From: Undaria pinnatifida
Lineage: Eukaryota; Sar; Phaeophyceae; Laminariales; Alariaceae
Direction of reading: 5' to 3'
Assembly: GCA_012845835.1 (NCBI GenBank)
Contig: JABAKD010000016.1
Span: forward strand, 4,030,859-4,094,858
Length of the DNA stretch: 64,000 bases
Shown: one piece after another, positions 54,030-64,000 of the stretch
How positions within the stretch are numbered: position 1 is the first letter of the stretch
Layout of the letters: each line of letters begins with the position of its first letter
Made by a program: the position numbers and the translations under genes
The notes under the pieces: generated by a model
Seen by the model: the letters and a program-made list of their open reading frames with translations, nothing else
Databases searched by the model: none
What the model was told of the DNA's origin: nothing

Positions 54030-54660
54030 CTGGGTACTGTCGGTACCCGTTCTTGATGACAACAGCAACAGCAACGACACTGCACTGCACCGCACCGCCG
54101 TCTTTTGTGTGTTGTCTGTACCGGCGCGTCTGCTTGCCGTGTTCGGGGAGTTGGGGGGTGCGACGGCGGTGTTGTTTCAACAACGAGGAAATTGGGATGG
54201 ACGGGTGAGGAAAGGGAGAAGGACGCGAATACGCTCAGAGGGGGTGCTGTCGGCACCCGTTCTCCATGACAAAAGCAACAACAACGGTATCGCACCACAC
54301 GACACCACCGTCTTGTGGCGTGTGCTGTCTGTGTTCTGTTCTGCCGGTTGCGCCGCGCGTATGTCTGTTTATCGTGTTCGGAGATGCGTCGTCGGCGTAA
54401 AAGTGAAAAACGAGGAGATTGGGGTGGCGGCTAAGGAGGGGAAAAGGGTGCGAGTAAGCTCAGAGGCGGTGCTGTCGGCGCCACTTCGACGACAGCAGCA
54501 ACGGGACCGCTCCGCACCAGACCACACCATCTTGTGTGTGATCACTGGGGTTTGCGTCGCGCATCTGCTTCTCGTGTTGGGGAGTGCTTGTCAAAAACGA
54601 GGGAATTGAGGTGCGTTGGCGAGGGAATGGTGAAAAGGGCGCCAGTAAGCTCAGAGGAGC
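54030..54660 (+). repeat. ~210-225 bp tandem repeat, three diverged copies, upstream of EFTUD2
   Basis: Units begin TACTGTCGGTACCCGTTCTTG (54034), TGCTGTCGGCACCCGTTCTC (about 54245) and TGCTGTCGGCGCCACTTCG (about 54470), and end with AAACGAGG.AATTG...AGGG.GAAAAGGG and AGCTCAGAG. A 200-codon open frame across it is a product of the repetition. Confidence 0.85.
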
Positions 54661-57340
54661 GAAACCTGCAGCACACTAGGCTGTGCTTGGTTTGGTTTGT
54701 TTTGCGGTCATGTGCTGCGTGCGCTGCGTTTGGCGGGAGATCGCCAGAAGCGCGCTCGGCTCGTGTGCAGATTGCTTCGTCGGCTCGGCCTCTGTGAAGC
54801 CTATCATACCATTGTGCTGTCATGACAAGTTACGTAGAGCAATGATCGCGCCGCTTGCTGCACAGCATCAGCAGCAACAGCTTCGAAACTTGACCAAAGC
54901 ACCAGGCTTGCTTAATACCAAACACCACAACCAACACTGCACCCATGGGATCACGAGGGCACGTAGTAACACGTATCCTATTGCTGGATCCTCGACCTAC
55001 TTACTGCCTGAAGCCAAGCCGCGGACAGCCAGATAGGGGGAAGTCTGCGCAAGTAGCGCCAGCCATAAGCCAAGCCGCACAAGTGGAGACAAAGGATCCC
55101 GGAGCTCGCCAAGCACAGATAACATTGCAGAATCTGAAAAACTAATATCCAGGTAATATTCACACGATGGCACTCGTGATGCTGGTACTCACATCGACTT
55201 GACGAGCGTGCAACGGCGAGCCTGTGCAGTGTGCAGCGCTGAGCTTTGGGTGCAATTTTCGAGATCGAAAATCTCAGGAGTTCCATAAAGATGGAAAGCG
55301 TTTTTGATAGTATTTTGCGTCCCCTGGGTCGGAGCCTGGCGCCTGGCACGTTTCCACCTCACTCCTCCCATCTGTGGACACACTCTAGTGGCGGCTTCGG
55401 AAGTCGGTGCTCAAAGAAACCTGATCAGAGGGCGCTGCTTAGAGCCAGCAGTGCCATCGAGTGCATACGTTGCAGGAAAAAGAACTTACAGAGGAAGCAG
55501 GGTTGGCAGGTGCAGTTTTTTTGGGTTTGCTGTGAGCGGCAGTCCTTCTGTCCGACACAACACCAGCAGCGGCAGAGGTTTGCAGAACAACTGCACACCG
55601 AAGTAAGAACACTCGCCGGGCAATCGAGCGGGGGACACGACGGTAACTCGACCGCCGACGGCGAGAGCAAGAGAGGGAAGGTACATCAGCTGTGTGCTCT
55701 AGAGGAGAGGAGAGCGGAGCAAGGCAAGTGGCACACATCAACCAAATGTCAACAATTGTGGCAGAAACGCACAGCACAGCTGTCGTTCAGTTTCATGGAG
55801 ACGAGAGGGAAATGCACCCGTTGATTCGAATAGCAGCACAACAAGTCGACACAACGCACGACAGGATCAGCTGCTGATGCTTCTACGCGGTCCTTGTTGG
55901 CTGTTTCTGATAGTATACTGCTTGTCGCTTGCCTAGTGCCCATCCCTCGAAACGCACGAACATTTTGCCCGAGATAACTACTGTAAGTCGGCAGACAACA
56001 CCTTGACAGCACCTACGTACAAGTATGTCCTTGGTACTGCACTGTAGGTTGCATCACGCCCAGCAAGAACTGGAAAGCATACATACTCTTTCGTGTCTAC
56101 GAGTACGGTTAAAATAGAGTGCTCGAACAGGGGCAATTCACGAGCTTCGTTTAGCTTTTCACCGCTGCGCACCATGCCAAGCCATCATGCCGAGCAGCAA
56201 ATCAGTATTTATAGTGCCAGTGGAAGATTGCGGACTGCAGCAGTTTCTGGTTGCACACGTGGTTCTCTCTCTGCATGGCGGGATCGGCTGTACAGCAGTA
56301 CCCGTACACCCAATTTTTTGTGTTGGGTTTTGTATCCCAGCCGGACGCCGGCAGCTCCTTGCAATCCTTGCAATCCTAGAACTGCTCTACGAAGCGTAGC
56401 ACGATTAATAGTTGCAAGCCACACGATTATGGTTCTCGCCCTTACGCGTTTACGGCCGCCGAGTGGGATCACGTACCGACCCAACCAGAAGCCTAAGCGC
56501 TAACCTAGCCCCAAAATGATGGGGGGTGGGATAAGGATGCGCGGTGGGATTCGGGTTGGCCAATCAAAGTGGAGGTTCCGCTTGTTGGGGTTGGTCCGAC
56601 AACGCCTTTCACCCTCAAAACACTGAAACCCTGATGCTTGCAATCTGGTGCTGCAGTTCTAGGATTGCAAGGAGGTGTCTTCATCTCTGCGGGAGATCTG
56701 GTGTTGCTCTCATCGCCTACTACGGGAGATACGGTGCTAAAACCTTCAGTTAGCTGAGTACCTGATACCCTGATACCGGTATATCATACCAGGTATCGTA
56801 CGTGGGTACCTGCCGCTATGCTTTTTTCAAGAAGAAATGGCTGAGTGCATGGCCAGTGACCAACACGGTATGAAGATTCTGTAGAGGATGGAAGATTGGC
56901 CATCACGTCCGACAAGCTCTCTGACCGTTGTCGCAAAATATTGTACAGGTCTGTGTCAGCCTTGATGCGCTCCGCTATATTCATATCACACCTGTACCTG
57001 GTACCTTGTATTCCCAGTGCCAGGTATGATCCACCCAACAAGTTTTGGCATATCATTCAATTTGATCTAAAACCCTTTTTGGTCGATCTCACAGCCGAAA
57101 TGTATTGTTCCATTTATAAATACCCTGGTGTACGACGTATCAGGTATCAGGGAAAGGAAGGAAGGGGGAGGGGAGGAGGGGAGGGAAGGAGGAGGGAGAG
57201 GAAGGGAGGGGGGGGGGGGGTGAAAGTGTGTGTGTGGGGGGGAGGGGTGGGAGGAAGACGGAAGGAGAGCGAGGGCTACGTGGTGCAGTGCTATTGGCGC
57301 TGCTGGTGCAACGGTTGATCGTCCCCCACAAACTGTTAAT
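54661..57340. other. Spacer between EFTUD2 and the foldback arrays
   Basis: No confident gene. Minus-strand fragments with splice-like borders occur (for example 55410-55190 ending AT|GTGAGTACC, and 56375-56202) but cannot be joined into a recognised protein. A 21-bp inverted repeat (GCAGTTCTAGGATTGCAAGGA) links 56364-56386 with 56655-56675. G-rich sequence lies at 57150-57245. Confidence 0.4.
56202..56375 (-). CDS. Exon-like fragment of unknown protein
   Basis: Preceded on the minus strand by TTCTAG, a possible acceptor, it reads 57 codons to TGA: DCKDCKELPASGW, then NWVYGYCC, then ENHVCNQKLLQ and FHWHYKY. The Cys/Trp/His content looks protein-like and may bind metal. No upstream exon or family is identified, and the same TTCTAG context occurs inverted at 56655, so this may be part of a repeat. 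Confidence 0.2.
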   Translation of the reverse strand, partial: DCKDCKELPASGWDTKPNTKNWVYGYCCTADPAMQRENHVCNQKLLQSAIFHWHYKY

Positions 57341-58500
57341 AGGGACCACACCCTGGACAATAGGTTCCAGGTCAATAAGCAATCGATAGGGTCCTATTCC
57401 AATAGGAGGCGTATTGTTTCTTGTGATGGGTATCGATTGGCACTTTTTGAAGATTTTTGTGGCCGGCAATAGGTATGTATTGACACCTTCATTGATCTAT
57501 TGTTCGGCGAGTGTCGTATTGACATGTAATATTTAACCTATTGTTGGAACAGATAGCTATCGATAGGAATTTCCAGAGCATTCCTGTTCGGGCGATATCT
57601 TATTTGGGACTGCGAGACAAACCTATTGTTTCGGAAAATAGGTATCGATATACCTTTCGGCAAATCTATTGTTTCGGAAAATAGGTATCGGTAAATCTTT
57701 CACATTTTTATTGTTTCAGGCGATAGGCATTGACGGACCTATTCACCATTCTCTTATTTCGGATGATGGGTATCGGTACGTAGACCTTTCGCCATTTTAT
57801 TGGTCCAGTGTTGGAGAGCAAACGCGCTCGAAGACAGCCCGTCTCTGTGCAATCAACTCTTGTTCGTCATTCATCATCCACGCCGCACGCCCCTCCAACC
57901 CAGCGGAGAATCCCCGAAAACGGCGCTTGCTATCCTTGTGCCCTAAGAATCTCAAGGTGGATGGTCTCAACAACAAGGTGGTGATTGCTGTGTGTTCGAT
58001 GCGAAGCTCAAGCATGCAGTGTTTTAGAGCGACCTGTTTGTGTGCCGTTCAGTTCCTTCTTATACCCTGGACAATACCCTATCGAATAGGCTATTGGGTC
58101 AACAATAGGTCGGCAGCTATGAGGATCGATACCTATCTCGGGGCACAATAGCTCGGCCTCGGGGTCTATCGATAGGTATTGTAAGCGACAATAGGGTAAG
58201 GGCATTGGCCACAATAGCCTATTGTGCGACCGATATTCCTGCGAAGGTGTATATCGATAGGTATCTTGGGCACCCATATAATTTGAAAGTTTCTCCCAAC
58301 AGGCTATCGTTCGAAGAATACCTTTCTATCGCCACCAATCAATACCTATTGGTTAAAGCGATAGGTGTGCGATGATATCGATCAATACCTATTGCTCAAT
58401 GTAATAGGTTTGCAAGTGTAATTATCGATGCCTTTTGTCCCATTTAATAGGTTCTCAAGAGTATCGATCGATACCTACCGACAATTTAAGAGATATACTA
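57340..58500. repeat. CAATAGG/ATCGAT palindromic subrepeat array, left block (foldback-like)
   Basis: Degenerate 45-60 bp units of the form CCTATTG - spacer - AATAGGTATCGAT. 57340-57800 runs in one orientation and 58070-58500 in the opposite, around a 270-bp unrelated centre (57800-58070). Both sub-arrays start with CCTGGACAATA (57349 and 58068). Confidence 0.8.
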
Positions 58501-59890
58501 CCAGGCAGTTGATATCACCTCATCACATTTTTAGCCATCCATGCCATAGCTCCAATTTATACCCCCCCCCCCAACGCCCCCTCCTTCCCCACCACCCGCA
58601 CCATCGCCTAGACTTGGCACCACGCGTATAACAAGCTCCTCACTGATGTACATCTATGCGACCTAAAGCTGTTGAAAATCCCCCTTTCGAACACTCCGCC
58701 CTCTCCTCACTGGTTATACGACTTACAGTATATACATGATAAACTGATGCAATCCTTCCACAACCCCCCTTAACCCTTCTGTGACTCCAACGGGGTTTTT
58801 ATGATGATAAAAAAATGGTCAATTCTCGTATTTTTCACCGGACAGACCGGTCTGTTCAGCCCGGGGATGAAAACAGACATCCCGAACTTGAACGCAGGGC
58901 TTTGTATAGCACAGCCACGCACGCACACACGCACACCTGGCAACACCCCTGGACTCGGCCTACAGGGGTACACGCCGGTAGGCGCATGAAGCCTGCACGC
59001 CGCCTGAGGTCCTCAGCTGTGAGATCTTACGCCTTCCCAAGCCCGCGGCTGTCTGCGGCGTCTTCAGAGAAGTACAGAAGTACGCTGTTCCCGCAGGGCA
59101 CTTCGACCCTGATTTAGTTATCATTTTTTGTGATCATTTTTGCATACTGAATTTTTACTGCTATCAGGGCGTGGGACCACCCGACCAGGGTGAAAATTAC
59201 ATCGAGCGAACAATAGCGGCGATGTCCTGAGGGCCGAGGGACCTTTGTAGTGTAAGGACAGACGTCCCCAGCGTGTTACCGGGAAGTGACACGGCCGCGG
59301 TGCGAGTTTAGCTGAGGGCTGAACTTCTACACAAAAAGTCCATTTTTGGGAGAAGAAACGCGCCGCGTCTGCTGTGCGGACCCAACTTTTTTTGTGACGT
59401 CTCGGCGCGCGCGCGGGCTGCTCGACTAGCGGGCTGCGAAGAGCCTAGTCCCAGCGGGGTTGAAAGATTTGTACTTTCCGCGCACAGATTGAGTTGTCCC
59501 GCCCGCACACCCACCCACCCCCCCCGCTTCATCTTGTTCGAGCGCCCCACCCACAATCAAAATCTACCAGAGTAATAAACAATACCAGGCAGTTGATATC
59601 ACCTCATTACCTTTCTAGCCATCCATACCATAGCTCCAACTCATCCCCCCCCCCCCCTTCCCCTCCCCCTCCCCCCAACGCCCCCTCCTTCCCCACCACC
59701 AGCACCATCTCCTAGACCTAGCGCCACGCGTATAGCAGGCTCCTAGCTGATACACATCTATGCGACCTAAAGCTGTTGGAAATCCCCCTCCCCCCCCCCC
59801 CCCTTCGAACGCTCCGCCCTCTCCTCACTGGTTGTACGACTTACAGGATATACATGATGAACTGATGCATTCATTCTACAACCGTCAGGT
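58498..59890 (+). repeat. Direct repeats of ~290 bp between the foldback blocks
   Basis: 58498-58770 and 59584-59882 share ACCAGGCAGTTGATATCACC, GCGACCTAAAGCTGTTG and CTCTCCTCACTGGTT blocks with C runs. A third partial copy is at 60003-60077. Between them (58790-59580) is anonymous sequence with one CTCAGCTGTGAGATCTTACG motif at 59013. Confidence 0.85.
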
Positions 59891-60039
59891 TTGTCCCTTG
59901 AAGGATTTATTGTTTTCGCGCTCAGATTGAGTTTCCCCGCCCGTTTCTTCCCCCCCCCCCCCCGCTCCCTCTTGTTCAAACCCAGGCCCCCACGCCCTTG
60001 AAAACTCCGCCCTCCTCTCACCGGTTATACAACTTACAG

Positions 60040-60310
60040 AATGCACTTGATAAACTGATACATTTCCTTCCACAGCTGTCAGATTTTGTCCCCCTCAACA
60101 ACGGGTTTATAGTTTCCGCGCACAGACTGGCTAACATCACCCTGTTGACCCTGGTACAAGCTACACTGTAGTCCCAAGGGGAGTCGCCGACCTACATCCT
60201 TATAATGAGGACACACAACCCGTAATACGCGCGATCGGAGTATCACACACAGCTTGCAAAGCTGAGTTTCGACAAAATCTTCGATCTCACAGCTGGAGTG
60301 TTTTTTTTTA
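60040..60310 (-). repeat. Dispersed repeat, 0.28 kb, copy B (inverted relative to 28515-28790)
   Basis: Reversed, it starts with ACTCCAGCTGTGAGATCGAAG and follows copy A through the GATACTCCGATCGCGCGTATTA and GGCGACTCCCCTTGG blocks to the GTGGAAGGAAATG edge. Confidence 0.85.
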
Positions 60311-60559
60311 TAATGTACTTGCAAGGGTTTCGATCGATATCTACTGCTTGTAAATTCATACCCTCGTTTTGCTTAGAACATATCTATACATACCGTATAC
60401 GCCAGGCTATTGTTTGAATGAATACCTTGGATGATAGCAATATGTACCTCGACCTAAATCTCACCGTTGTTTCAAAACAGCAGACTTATGATAGTGCCCG
60501 GTATTAAAATATCTTTTAATCGATATGTTTGTGAGGATTTGAATCGATAGCTGCTGCTG

Positions 60560-61190
60560 CTATTGAACAACAGAAACACCTATTGCTACTTTATTTTCAA
60601 GTTATCAATCATACCAATTCCTCTGGACCTATTGGGCAAATATATAGGTATCCATGGACAATTTCACCCTCCTATTGCAAGTTACAATACGTACCGATAT
60701 TTAATTAATCGATATTCGATACACCAACTTGTGGACAGACCAACAGGCGTACTCAATACTGTACATGGTAGTCTATTTCACAGGGCTTTATACCTATTGG
60801 TCATAGCAATAGATATCGATCGACAATTTCGCACACTTATTGGTTAAACAATAGGTATCGATCGACACTTTCACGTATCTATTGGTCACAGTAATAGGTA
60901 TCGATCGACAGTGTGACATACCTATTGTAAGAGCAATAGCCTATTGTGCCGATTTATAAGGACCTATTGGACGAAGAAATAGGTATCGATAGACAGATTC
61001 ACACACGCCTATCTTAAGAGCAATAGCCTATTGCACCAATTTATCTGGGCCTATTGGTCCAAGCAGTGTGTATCGATCGACAAGTTCGCATACCTATCGA
61101 AGATTTCAATAGGTATCGATTTGCAATACCCCAACCTATTGACATCCAATAGGCATTTTCAATAGGCTATTGTCCAGGATGTGATAGAGA
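60560..61190. repeat. CAATAGG/ATCGAT palindromic subrepeat array, right block
   Basis: About ten units, best preserved at 60790-60990, where AATAGGTATCGATCGACA recurs every 50-60 bp. It ends CTATTGTCCAGG at 61190, the reverse complement of the sub-array start at 58068, so 58068-61190 has inverted ends made of direct subrepeats. Confidence 0.85.
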
Positions 61191-61475
61191 CAGCCCTTGC
61201 TGCGAAAAAAAACACTTGCGGTGCAGTTTTGTCCAGTGCAGTGATGTGAGGTGCCGTGTGCAGCGCAAAGCGGTGCGGCGAGGTGCTGCGCAAGAGCATG
61301 AAATAGTGTGAGAATATGAATGCTTCCATCACAATGCCACAACATAGCTCCTGCCGTTCACGGCCGACGATCAAAGGCTACCACTCTTCTTGTCGTTGCT
61401 CCGCGCTAAAGGCAGGGAAGCACTGTATTTTGCACCTTTCTACAAAATATCCCCCCCCCCCCCCTCCTCCCTCCC

Positions 61476-62010
61476 CGCTGTAAAACATTACATGCATATT
61501 GGGGTTGGCGCTGGTTGGCAACGACGCTGTAAAACATGCAAACCACTGCGTGAGCTTGACAACCAGAGTACGTTTTTTTTTCTTCTTTTTTTGGCGATCA
61601 CCATGATGGTTATTGAGTTACACAGATCATATTGTGCGGGGTGAAGAACCCTAACTCCGCACAAGGGGAATGGTCCCATCATCGTAGTGTGAATATGGTA
61701 AGGCACCCTCGAGGCAGTTACATAGTAATACCTGTTGCTGTCTCTGGAGTGGCCACACCAGAAAATATACTAACTCATTGGCGCTGTCATCCAAAATCAA
61801 GAAAGTAGGCAGAAGGCGCCAAAGTTGGTCCTTCGAGCGGTTCTTGGAAGGATGCAGTTCACCCTTTTTATGCGACTCGCCGAGCACCTCACGGTACTTC
61901 GCGCTTGGTGCAAGCAATGTCTGCCTGGTTGGTGAAAACTCGATGTGCTCCGTCCCGGAATAGTAGGGATGCGAGGGTCTATGGTCATACGGTCATGCGC
62001 AAACCGAGTG
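61476..62010 (-). repeat. Dispersed repeat, 0.55 kb, copy B, with conserved reading frame
   Basis: Same orientation as 29150-29697. The minus-strand frame reads YDHRPSHPYYSGTEH, SAKYREVLGESHKKGELHP and [10 protein letters not shown], parallel to copy A over about 80 codons without a stop. Lies just upstream of the SEC22-like exon. Confidence 0.75.
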
Positions 62011-62299
62011 CACCCCCCCCCCCCCACTCCTCCCTCCCCCCTCGCCTCCATTTCTGGAAAACCCGTCCACCACTATTTTTTACAGTGCGTCGTATACACT
62101 CGTTGACTGTGGACTTTTTCAAAACCCCTGCGTAAATTGGTGCTGCGTTTTTGTTTGAAACAGGAGTTGAAAACCTGCTTTGGTCTGCGGCGGTTTGGTC
62201 TGCGGCGGGACTCGCTTGATTCTGCCTGTTCTGGGCGACAGGAGGGCAGGAAATACAAGGGCAGGGAGGCGATAGGGGACGTTTTTTTTTCTTCTCACC

Positions 62300-62347
62300 A
62301 TGCCCGTCCTTACGTTCGTTGCACGAGTAATGGACGGCCTCCTCCTG
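62300..62347 (+). CDS. SEC22: Putative first coding exon of a SEC22-type longin SNARE
   Basis: The ATG has a good context (TCACCATGC). Sixteen codons, MPVLTFVARVMDGLLL, are followed by GTGAGTGG, a strong donor. The family starts with M-x-L-T-x-[IV]-A-R-V-x-DGLPL, the first strand of the longin domain; only the usual Pro (Leu here) differs. SEC22 is an R-SNARE in ER-Golgi transport. No second exon (the region after DGLPL, before the QAK..LF helix) is found before the window ends, so the gene would continue to the right with an intron of more than 1.6 kb. The exon is too short for certainty. Confidence 0.5.
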
Positions 62348-62462
62348 GTGAGTGGTGTTGCGCGGCACACGATGATGCCAAACACGGGGATATTGCATAC
62401 ATCTGACAGATCACGATCTACTGTAGATCATACCAGGTATACGCAGATCATACAGGAGCTCC

Positions 62463-62494
62463 GCATGGGCGCCGGCATTCGCCGGCGCCCATGC
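62463..62494. repeat. Perfect 14-bp inverted repeat with 4-bp loop
   Basis: GCATGGGCGCCGGC, ATTC, then GCCGGCGCCCATGC. Eleven of fourteen stem pairs are G:C. It sits 116 bp after the putative SEC22 exon 1 donor. No T run follows, so it is not a Pol III or bacterial-type terminator. Confidence 0.95.
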
Positions 62495-63479
62495 TTCGGG
62501 TAGGGCAGGGCAGCACTTCAACAAGTAAAGGTGTAGTAGCTGTCCGAGTTGACATTCATTGAACTTTAAAGTAATGCCAAGAGTTTAATACGAACATGAT
62601 ATTATGAAGGTCATCATTTGACAGAAGAAAAACGTCTTATACAACGAAGAAGGCAAGGATAGGCGAAACACACTGTTGTTAAATACGCCGTCAAGTAAAA
62701 GTTGGCGTATATTTCGTATCAAACAAAAATACCGAAAAGAGTATTTAGAACCTGCTTCGCCTCTAGGCGAAACGAAAGAGGACTTGGCATCAATGAAGAG
62801 ACTGCACTGCTGTTCCCGTGGCGATGGAGGTTCGGTCTCGGCAGGATGCAAAGTCGGTTTGCATCAAGCGTTGACATGGGGCCATGTCACAGCCGGCGAG
62901 GTTTTGGAAGAGCTTTGTTTATTACCTGAAGGCTGTCGCTGGTCTGCGTGGTCACGGGCGAGGAGGAAAACGAAGAAGAGGAGAGCCATCTCTCGTTGCG
63001 GCGGCGTTGTCTAAGATAGATGCGGGGTGGCTTTCCTTGTACGGGAGGTTGGCGTAGCGCTTCTTCTCTGTTTTTTCGCGGGAAGGCGGGATATGTGTAT
63101 CTGCTGTCTTTGCTTCGCGTGTTCTTTCACGTTGTCGAAATCGGACGCGTCCCCTCAATAAATATTATCCGGAGTGTCTCTACCATGACGACTGCTGACA
63201 GTGCCGTGTGTATTTTTTACTTAGAGACTAAAATATTATTTACTGGTAGTATTTTTTCGTTTCGGACTATGCGCATAGCGGAAAAGGTCGATGTTTAGTA
63301 TTTTTCATTTCCGACTGAAAGTCCAACTTCAGAAAAAAAATAGGCGCAGACACTCCAGAATCTTCTTTCAGGATGTACTACTACTGCACCAAAAATAAGT
63401 AATCTATCAAAAGAAGAATGGACACATACAAATAAAAAAATCCAGGAAAAGGATAAGGGTGCTGTGTGTGGTAGTAATA

Positions 63480-63835
63480 TCATACCTTTGCAACATTTTT
63501 TTTTCTTCATCCCATTTATTATCCCCGCACCACTCTCGCGCTCCCTCCAAGTAGTAACTCAGATCCGGGGTCACATGGCGGGCCCTCCTCCTCCCTCCCC
63601 ACTTCGGCACGTGCTTTCATTTTTACCGCGAGGAGAATCCAGCATTTTCTTCCCTCGTCGACTCGCGTCGAATTGTACCTACCCACGCTGCTAAGCGCTC
63701 TCAGCAGTTGATCCCTTTTTTTTTTTGCATTTTTGCAAATAAAGTCAAATGTCATCGTGGTGGGTGTCGAACTCAAGGACAACCAAACGTTAGTAGTATT
63801 CGAGGGTAAAACCACTAGACCACGGGGGCGGCCGG
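63480..63835 (-). mobile_element. Short retroposon-like element with tRNA-like head and shared tail
   Basis: The minus-strand head (63832-63757) begins GCCCCCGTGGTCTAGTGG, a strong A box, and has GAGTTCGACACCC, a B-box-like arm, 46 bases later. The tail at 63490-63690 is closely similar to 47830-48000 (CTCTCGCGCTCCCTCC, then AGATCCGGGGTCACAT, then GACTCGCGTCGAATTGT). Interpreted as a tRNA-derived SINE rather than a tRNA gene, because acceptor-stem pairing is poor. Confidence 0.6.
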
Positions 63836-64000
63836 CTGACAATTGATCAAAACAAAACAGGATCTTTGCATAGAGATTACATTCCCTCCCCCACATTGTA
63901 TGATATTACGATGGTTGACGAGATATGTATAGAATAAAGCGCCAAATACCTAAATATCAGCGTACGCGGAGTTTTAGGTATCATGGATAACGAACGACCG

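Larger units (their letters stand above)
62348..64000 (+). other. Presumed intron 1 of the SEC22-like gene, or intergenic
   Basis: Contains a perfect 14-bp hairpin (62463-62494), anonymous sequence to 63480, and a tRNA-headed short element (63480-63835). No further exon is recognised. Confidence 0.4.

Noticed and set aside
54007-54609. 200-codon plus-strand frame upstream of EFTUD2
   Set aside because: Coincides with a tandem repeat whose units give related peptides; no domain or splice signal.
55246-55824. 192-codon plus-strand frame
   Set aside because: No recognisable domain, uneven composition; opposing minus-strand fragments look equally plausible.
62585-62851. 88-codon minus-strand frame near the SEC22-like exon
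   Set aside because: No domain or signals; hydrophobic stretch arises from AT-rich sequence.
63757-63832. Genuine tRNA gene (strong A box)
   Set aside because: Poor acceptor pairing and a fused repeat tail; better explained as a SINE head.

Overview
The window reads as nuclear DNA of an intron-rich, repeat-rich eukaryote. I favour a photosynthetic stramenopile, probably a brown alga. That is an inference from small exons (about 70-290 bp, one of 568 bp), roughly 1 kb introns, abundant G/C homopolymers and microsatellites, and the style of the retroelements. Nothing seen here fixes the species; the mitochondrial cytochrome b fragment in intron 3 of the large gene could.

Three host genes are supported. 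(1) 7360-13008, plus strand: a four-exon gene for a 417-residue secreted protein of unknown function. (2) 53759-23880, minus strand: a complete 23-exon gene for the U5 snRNP GTPase EFTUD2/Snu114. Its 2,973-nt CDS stays in frame across all junctions over about 29.9 kb and encodes 990 residues. (3) 62300 onward, plus strand: what looks like the first coding exon of a SEC22-type longin SNARE, running off the right edge. Genes 1 and 2 converge on about 10.9 kb of repeats. Genes 2 and 3 diverge from an 8.5 kb repeat-rich spacer.

The left edge (1 to about 4.1 kb, minus strand) is a decayed Ty3/gypsy-type retrotransposon with a gag-like region, a NADAR domain, aspartic protease, reverse transcriptase and RNase H; integrase would lie beyond the edge. 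The rest of the non-coding DNA holds several short mobile families: TRIM-like elements at 15.8-19.1 kb, a Mutator-like element at 27.2-28.5 kb, a hAT-like MITE at 25.2 kb, a family with tRNA-like heads and a shared tail, and foldback-like arrays at 57.3-61.2 kb. There are also many minisatellites.

The two most unusual signals are these. The TRIM-like elements have TG...CA terminal repeats, a polypurine tract and 4-bp target duplications, yet carry a tRNA-like module with Pol III A and B boxes exactly where a primer-binding site belongs. Separately, several introns in both large genes begin with tandem copies of their own 5' splice site; intron 4 of EFTUD2 has four donors spaced exactly 32 bp apart.
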